A DNA stretch of 64,000 nt from Tilletiaria anomala UBC 951 (taxonomy: Eukaryota > Basidiomycota > Exobasidiomycetes > Georgefischeriales > Tilletiariaceae), in assembly GCF_000711695.1 (NCBI RefSeq), contig NW_013546990.1, positions 1 through 64,000 on the forward strand. Reading direction: 5' to 3'. The position numbers and the translations under genes were made by a program. Shown here piece after piece: positions 58,005 to 64,000 of this stretch (position 1 is its first letter; every line of letters begins with the position of its first letter). The notes beneath the pieces are model-generated. The model saw only the letters and a program-made list of their open reading frames with translations, was not told the DNA's origin and did not search any database.

Positions 58005-59853
58005 CTACACCTTACTGTCGGCGTTGGATTCATCGACGTGCGTACCCTCGCTGTCGTGTCCGAAACGGGCTTTATCGCCGATGACGTTCTGGTCCCTGGT
58101 TAGCTTGTTATCGCTGAGCATCACGGTGAGGATGATCGGCACCGCGCCGGTGACGATGGCGATGATGAGGCAGACGTGCATAAAGTCGCTCCAAGCGTGG
58201 ATGATGCCGTCGCGCACGGGAGAGCCAAGCGGATAATTGAGGATGGCGGCGAGCGGCGCAGCAACGATGCTCGTTTTGTCCGCGATAGAGAGCTGCGGGA
58301 GGTAGAGCGCGATTTTGGTCGGTAGGACGTGGTTCTGCACGGCACCGACGACGGCACTGCCGACTGCGCCGCCAATCTCGGTGAGCAGCAGGACGAAGGC
58401 TGTGACCATGGCAACATCCTGGTGCGGGACGTTGACCTGCGCTGCAACCTGCAGCTGTACGCCGAGGATGCCGCCGCCAAGGCCCTGGAGGATTTGTGGG
58501 ACGACGACCTGCGCGGTAGAGCTGCCTTGTGTGCGGTAGCAGATCATGAGGCCGATGCCGAGCACGCGGATGCAGGCGCCGGTGACCATCTGCCACTTGT
58601 ACCGCTTGGTGACGATGGCGACAATGCCGGTGACAATGCCAAAGACCGTCAAGCAAAGCGACTGGGCATTGGAAAAGTAAGTGGCTTCTTTAACAGTAAA
58701 GTCGAATGTAATTTGTGCCCAGCTGTATGCGTTGAGCCAAGATGCATAGAAGGAGAGGAAGTCGAAGAAACCGATCAACGTCGGTAGAAGCACTGAAGGC
58801 AGTCAAGAAGTTCAATTCAGCCCGCTGTCTTTTCGTAGAAGAGCACTGCGCTCGCTTACCATTCTTGTTGAAGATGTACGTTCGACGGATGATGGGTCGT
58901 GGGCTGAAGAAGGCCTCCCAGACAGCGGTGGCGATGAGGCAGCAGCCACCGATGACGAGCATGGCGATGATGTAGCTCGTGCTCCAGCCTTGGGGTGCTC
59001 TCGAGTAAAGCTGCAGCGGGAGCAGGATGAGTAGCCAGCCGGTGACGATAAGGAAGAGGCCAATAACATCGACCTCCTTGAACAGGGTCACTGCTCCCGG
59101 CGACGCACGCGTGCGGCTCAGCAGGCCGGACCGCTTGGCTGTCCGCTGCGACAGGGCGAGGGTGAGGATGATTGGCGAGCTGACGATGGGGAGGAGGATG
59201 CAAAACATGCCTGCGCCCCATCGCCACTTTTGCGAGGTAGGCTCGCTGAAGCTGGCCAGCTGGCCGGTTATTAGCGGCGCGATGGCAAAGTTGACAATGT
59301 ACGGCCAGCTGACGATGCCAATGGCGAAACCGCGCCAGTCGGCGGGGACCCAGTCGGCGATGACGATCTGCTGCATGATCTGCGTACCAGTGTTGCCAAT
59401 CGCTTGCAGGACGACACCGCCAAAGACAGCCGCCGTGCTCTGTGACGATGCGATAACGATGAAGCCGAGAACGTAGAAAGCGATGCTGAGCGTGTACGCC
59501 TCCGCACGGCCGAATACGTCGGAGAGCTTGGCGACGGGGAGCTTCATGACGCCGATGAGCACCTGCTGAACGACCGACATGGCGGGGTACAGATTGTAAT
59601 CCGAAAAAAACGTTGCGGCGGCGGTGAGGTAGGCGTATGTTGTGTTGTTATCCAGGCCGTAGACGTAGCTGACGAGCGCGATGCCGAGCCAGGCGACGTA
59701 CAGCTGCCAGCCGACGACGCGCCGCGCGGCTTCAGCCTTGACAACCCCGAGCTGCGTGGCGTCCGAGTCGGCGCTAGAGGAGGGGTCCTCGGAGAAGGAG
59801 CGTCCGTCCTCCTCGCCCCTTTTGGGGAGGTTCGCAGCGTCTGAGGAGCACAT
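58005..59853 (-). CDS. siderophore-iron MFS transporter
   Basis: Predicted 593-aa plasma-membrane transporter of the ARN/Sit/Mir group (14 helices) importing ferric siderophores with protons. Exons: 59853-58860 and 58792-58005, intron phase 1. Family landmarks: ALVSYVYGLDNNTTYAYL in TM1, KLPVAKLSDVFGRAEAYTLS in the 2-3 loop, IADWVPADWRGFAIG, YASWLNAYSWAQITF, RVLGIGLMICYR and GGGILGVQLQVAAQ. The first 55 residues are acidic and cytosolic. The C-terminus is polar. Upstream lies an exact iron-GATA site (60520-60528), suggesting repression by a Urbs1/SreA-type factor under iron sufficiency. The siderophore species (ferrichrome, coprogen, etc.) cannot be told. Confidence 0.94.
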
Positions 59854-61714
59854 CTTGGGGATAGTATCACAAAACGACAGCGAGTCGGATTGCTGGAAGA
59901 GTCGTTGGCAGGTGAGAAGAAAAAGATGAAGGCGATCGTGACCTTTATACCGAGTAGCGCTCACAGATGCAGCGAGGAAATTTTTTGTGCGACCAAGATG
60001 CTATCATCTGACGAGAGAGGAGCGAGTCGAAAGATCTCTTTCTCTTTTGAAAGAGGGATCTTGTGCAGTTTGAAAGTGGCCAAGAGAGGGTGATTCTATG
60101 AGAGTCGGTAGGGGTGATGCGAAAACTGATGGGATGCAAGCCAATCTCGATAGGATCGGTGGGGAGAAGTGCAAGTTCTGATCTGGGCTTCTGGGCGTTT
60201 TTGATTTCTTCTGAAAGAGGTCGCCTTGGGTATTTTCGGTCGTCGCGCTCCTCGACCGAGTCGCCGCAAGGGAAAGAAAAACTGGCCCACAGGAGAAGGG
60301 AGGACGGCGAAAGCAGAGAGGGGATGATGCCAGCGATAGGCGATCTCTCTGCTTCTGAAGGGGGGCGTACAGCAAAATACAATGGCGTTGACAAGTGTCG
60401 CAGAAGAGTCGAGAGAGAGCAGAGATTTGTCGGGCTGGCGGAGCGGTTCGTTGCGATAAACTTTTGAGCTCGAACGCCCTGGAAGCCGCCAAAAGTGAGT
60501 CAAAATCTGTGCGCATCGCTTATCAGATCAGCAATCTACCAACTCAATTCCCGTGAAAATAGGAATAATCCGGGGAGTTTGGTGCTGAGGTTGAATGATA
60601 CTACGTCTTGGCGCTCTGCGTATTGTGCTGGACAAACATCTCTGCTCGTGTGCGCGCCGCGCCGGATGCACTCGACTTGGTACTCAAAGGTAGTAAGTAG
60701 TATATACTCGGGATGTGAGGCACGCTCCTGACTGAGGCAGAAGGGGGAGACTGGGAGACGGGTGTCTGATGCCTGATGCTGCAAGATTTGGAGAGGCCAC
60801 CGGCAGGTTGACAATCACAGGAACATGTCCTCCTGGCGCCAGCGGCTGGCAGTGGTGAGACGACCGCCGATGACCCGGATGCCGGTCTTGTTATGAATGG
60901 GACGGGAAAAATGGCAGGTGTAGGGAGTGAGAAACGGTCTGCGGTTATTCCAACTCGCAAATCTTCGAGCTCACGCTCCATCAAAGGGAGGCATTCCGCA
61001 CGAGGACATGCAAAAGTATACATGTCCATAAGCTTAGAGGGCGAATGGTACTTCTTCGATCAAAGTGGTACTGCAAAAGCTAGCGCTCGCTCCACTACAC
61101 CGTGTGATATGAATGAGCCCTTCGATGGTTTCATGTGTCTATCATGCTTTGATTTCATTGTATCATCTTGCGTGCTTATGTTCGGTCAGCGTGCTGTCCT
61201 CCTTCAGATGCTATTCACTGCGCGCGTGGTAGCACGCCAGCTGCGGTCCCCCGCCCTCGGCGCGCCGGCTGCTGTCGCATTTCCACACATGTTCGACAGC
61301 TGCGCTCCCTGCTGGACATGGGCCCAATAGATCAAGGCAATCGCGACTATGAGCAGCGGGCTGTGCTTATCCCTTCCGTGGCCAGATCCTATGCAGCGTG
61401 CGCAAGCAAGCGCCGCCAAACTCGTTGATGTACCCAGCAAGACATTCATGTATGTTTACCTCATGCAGCACGCAGCGTCTCCGACAAGAGCTGCGTCGCG
61501 TTCGCATTTGCTTTACTCTGCAGCACGCAATCGTCCATGAAGCACGCCGCCAACGCCGCGCCGCAGCCTTACCCTTCGAGGCATGCGCGCCACCACTCTT
61601 CCAATCACCTCCCCAAAGGCGCGCCATCAAGTTGCGCACAGCGGAAGCCGATCCCCGCGCTACGATTGTGCTTTCGCTCCTCTTCCCCCTGGTCCATCCG
61701 CGAGCACTGTGTGC
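59854..61714. other. 1.86-kb intergenic region upstream of the siderophore transporter
   Basis: No supported gene. It must hold the transporter promoter and the 3' end of ERD2. Several GATA cores occur (about 60001, 60148, 60335, 60453) besides the full site at 60520-60528. A purine-rich stretch at 60030-60430 has long frames on the minus strand with no family resemblance. Confidence 0.55.
60520..60528 (-). promoter_or_regulatory. ATCTGATAA iron-GATA factor site
   Basis: ATCTGATAA on the minus strand, 667 bp upstream of the siderophore-transporter ATG. ATCWGATAA is the consensus reported for the fungal iron repressors SreA/SRE, of which Urbs1 is the smut homologue. Exact match; operator function is inferred from context. 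Confidence 0.6.
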
Positions 61715-63029
61715 TCATGCAGGCAGCTCGAACTTTTGGCCTTGCATGACCTTGGTAAAGTAGACTGCGGGGACGTAACACGCAGTCAGCTCTGATCAGA
61801 GGTACGCCTGCGGGCTGAGGCCGGAGTAACTGACTGTGGAAAAAGTCGAGGTAGAGCCCCGTTTGCACGAGGCCGGCAATGATGCTGATGGGGTCGACCT
61901 TGTTCTCTGTGAAGTAGCGAAAGATCCAGTTGGGGATGTACAGGGCGCGATACGCGCCGAGGGCGAAGAGGTAGTGCGTCGTGATGGTCTCGGCCCCGCC
62001 GGTGCGCTGCAGCATGAACAGCTGCGGCAGGATGGCGACGGCCTCGAGGTAGATGCTGAACGCCCACAGTATCTCGATCAGGGTGAATTCAAAGTGGAAA
62101 AACAGCGCCAGTACCGCACTGGGACCTATCAGATACGAGAGCTGGATCGTGTCGATCGCCGGGTCGTGCGTCGGTCTGCGCGCGCAACTCAATGTCAGTC
62201 TTGCGGGCCATTACTCGAAGAATGCAAGCAATCCTGCTCACCGGAACCTCATCTTCATGAGGTAGAGAATATAGAGACTCGTCCCGATCAAGAAGAGCTT
62301 CATGACGACGCGATATGGCGAACGGTCCCCGAAGATGTCCAGGTATCGTGTCAGGAACACGACTGAGTATAGGAGCTGCGTCTTGAATGAAATGCCTGAC
62401 AATTCGGAAGCGCAGAGCATCAGGATGGTGGTCAGTACAGCCGCCGCTTCGTGGGTGCAAACTAAAAATGACCGAGCAGGCGTGAAGGACGCTGGGCGCG
62501 ACACGTCGAAAAACGCGCGGCGCACCGCAGTTCCAGACAAGGCGCTTCTGCAATCGACTCCTGCAATCCCTTGAAGGCCCATGGGGGTGCTCCATGCGGT
62601 CCCTGTATACATGTGCGACAGATGTGCCTTCCCCCTTTCCCCACCTCTCGTGTCGGTGCGCCGGAGCCGCTGGCGTGGAAGACGCTGTCCCGGAAGAGGC
62701 AGGCCGTGGGAGCCGTGCACCATGTCCATCCACACTCCCAGCCCGGTCCTGGCTACTCCTTCCGTCGAGCGCTTGCTCATCTCGAGAGCGAGCCCCTTCG
62801 CCTGCCTTCAAAGCCCGCGATCCTCCTGCTACCCCCTCTCTGTGTGTATGTGGACATAGAGGACAATGGATCGATCGTTCCGACGCGCCGATCGCGCGCA
62901 AGGGGGAGGGGGGAGAGGTGCGGGCAGCGACGCACCTCTACATGATTTGCTGGTAGTTATCTTGTGGATCAGGATTAATATCGAGGCGAGATGGCTCATA
63001 TCGCCAAAGAAGCGGAAGATGTTGTGCAT
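61715..63029 (-). CDS. ERD2: ER lumen protein-retaining receptor (K/HDEL receptor)
   Basis: Predicted 212-aa seven-helix receptor that returns HDEL/KDEL proteins from the Golgi to the ER. Exons: 63029-62936, 62395-62242, 62175-61835, 61764-61715; phases close. Near-invariant family segments: MHNIFRFFGDMSHLASILILIHKI, KSCRGISFKTQLLYSVVFLTRYLDIF, SLYILYLMKMRFRPTHDP, ILWAFSIYLEAVAILPQLFMLQRTGGAE, THYLFALGAYRALYIPNWIFRYF and the cytosolic end YFTKVMQGQKFELPA. Length equals yeast and human receptors (212-219 aa). The first intron is 540 nt, roughly five to eight times any other intron in the window. The 50-nt last exon was placed by the GTCAGT..CCGCAG intron and the conserved tail. Confidence 0.96.
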
Positions 63030-64000
63030 GGCGAGTACGATGAAGGTCTTTTCCTTTCTTCTTCTTGTCCTTCCGGGCTGTGCGTTCCGTTGCGAAGCGG
63101 TGCGCAGGGGTGAAGTGACAAGTACGCTCTGTGTGTGTGCGTACGAGCAGAAGCATGCATTTGAAGCTGGGGTGAATGCTGCACTAGCTGGGGTATGGAT
63201 GCAATGCGTAAGAAGGCCCAAATTGCAATTCAGGGTGAACTTCGGATGCTTGCCTGTGACGACGGCTACGACGTGCATGTTGTCTGTCGGTCGCCGCTGC
63301 GGCCGACAATTACATGTCGACGCGCTGCTGCTTGTTTGCAGGCGCGGCAAACCTTCCAGCCAGTACAAGACCGGAGAGCGTAAAAATAAAAGGCGCGAGC
63401 AGATTGTAGGGTTGCAGCCCCTCGTGCCTCTCACGTCACATGATCAAACGAGCGCAAAGCCACACAAGTTTGCGTTGCCACCTTGCCGGGTTCCGAGTGG
63501 CGGGCCCCTGACGTTTTGTCTGACATTCAAATTGCCATGGTAATACTCCCACAGCGCAATTCTGCCGTGTGCCATTGGGCAACGGGGACCTGAGCCTCCC
63601 CTCTCAGAAAGTGCGTCTCCGCGGAGTCCCTTAGGTGTCTGAAACAACAGACATACACATGGAAAAGTGTGCTGCGCGTCTCCCTTTCTCTCTCCCCCAG
63701 CGCCGCCGTGAGGAAACAGTCTTGGTTGTTTTGCTCAATCCCTCAATCCAGCGGGAGAGCGCTGCGAGATCCGGCGGTCGTCTGATCGGGCAGGCTGCAT
63801 ACGCCATGGATATCGGTTTTCGTGGGTTTGCGTGGAATTGAGCCGAGTAGTCAAAAAAGGAGGGTGAGAGCGAGGGCGCGCTTCCTCGCGACTGGTCTGG
63901 CTGACTTGCAAAGGACTAGGACTACGTAGAGTATACCGTCTGGCTGGCCGCCGCCAGCTGACGACTTCATCACAATCAGGCGCCTCGCTTTCTCGCTCGA
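63030..64000. other. right arm, no recognised gene
   Basis: 970 bp upstream of ERD2 that must contain its promoter. Frames on both strands are short and unrecognised. No RNA gene or repeat was seen. Confidence 0.55.

Noticed and set aside
60004-60516. 170-codon minus frame upstream of the siderophore transporter
   Set aside because: Arg/Ser-rich translation of a purine-rich tract, overlapping other frames of similar length; no splice or family support.
61836-62366. 176-codon + frame antisense to ERD2
   Set aside because: Shadow of the strongly conserved ERD2 exons.

Overview
The window is nuclear DNA from a filamentous or dimorphic fungus, most likely a basidiomycete and plausibly a smut relative (Ustilaginomycotina). 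The genes have several short introns (about 56-116 nt) with GT..AG ends. The gene set is fungal: sphingolipid C9-methyltransferase, Bud4-type anillin, Drs2 flippase, a siderophore MFS transporter and a microbial-type opsin. Coding GC and third-position GC are high. The phylum is inferred; no rDNA or marker phylogeny is available in the window. I recognised no rRNA, tRNA, CRISPR array, retroelement or DNA transposon.

I could build exon-level models for 18 intact genes plus one pseudogene. Every model closes in frame after splicing. Left to right: a gene-poor left arm (1-4.4 kb); sphingolipid C9-methyltransferase (-); a SYLF/Ysc84 protein (-); BST1/PGAP1 GPI inositol-deacylase (+), converging with 15 bp to spare on a DHHC palmitoyltransferase (-); TMA23 G-patch ribosome-biogenesis factor (+); DRS2 P4-ATPase (-); a pinin/SDK/memA splicing-type protein (+); a mitochondrial carrier (-); glucosidase II alpha (+); an RCC1-repeat plus PHD protein (-); BUD4 (+); RPB8 (-); a UPF0538 protein (+); a secreted GH43 hydrolase (-); NTAQ1 N-terminal glutamine amidase (-); SRS2 helicase (+); a 4-kb gene-poor stretch; a retinal-type opsin with a histidine-rich tail (+); a decayed SAM-methyltransferase (+); a siderophore transporter (-); the ERD2 K/HDEL receptor (-); and a right arm with no recognised gene.

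From about 7.4 to 43 kb the genes alternate strands almost perfectly, so most promoters are shared divergent regions and most 3' ends converge. The content is mostly housekeeping. There is a membrane/secretory theme: glucosylceramide methylation, GPI remodelling, palmitoylation, lipid flipping, glycoprotein folding and ER retrieval. There is also a nuclear theme: Srs2, Rpb8, RCC1-PHD and pinin.

The most notable observations are: (1) very small exons in several genes (29, 11 and 19 nt in a row in the methyltransferase, 10 nt in the carrier, 13 nt in NTAQ1), which ORF-based annotation would miss; (2) an opsin that keeps the retinal lysine and counter-ion but lacks the proton-donor carboxylate and carries a tandem Gly-His-Gly-His-Asn-Gln tail; (3) an exact ATCTGATAA iron-GATA site upstream of the siderophore transporter; (4) paired TCACGTGA boxes in the RCC1-PHD/BUD4 divergent promoter; (5) a dual-frame stretch in the pinin-like gene that implies two unrecognised introns.
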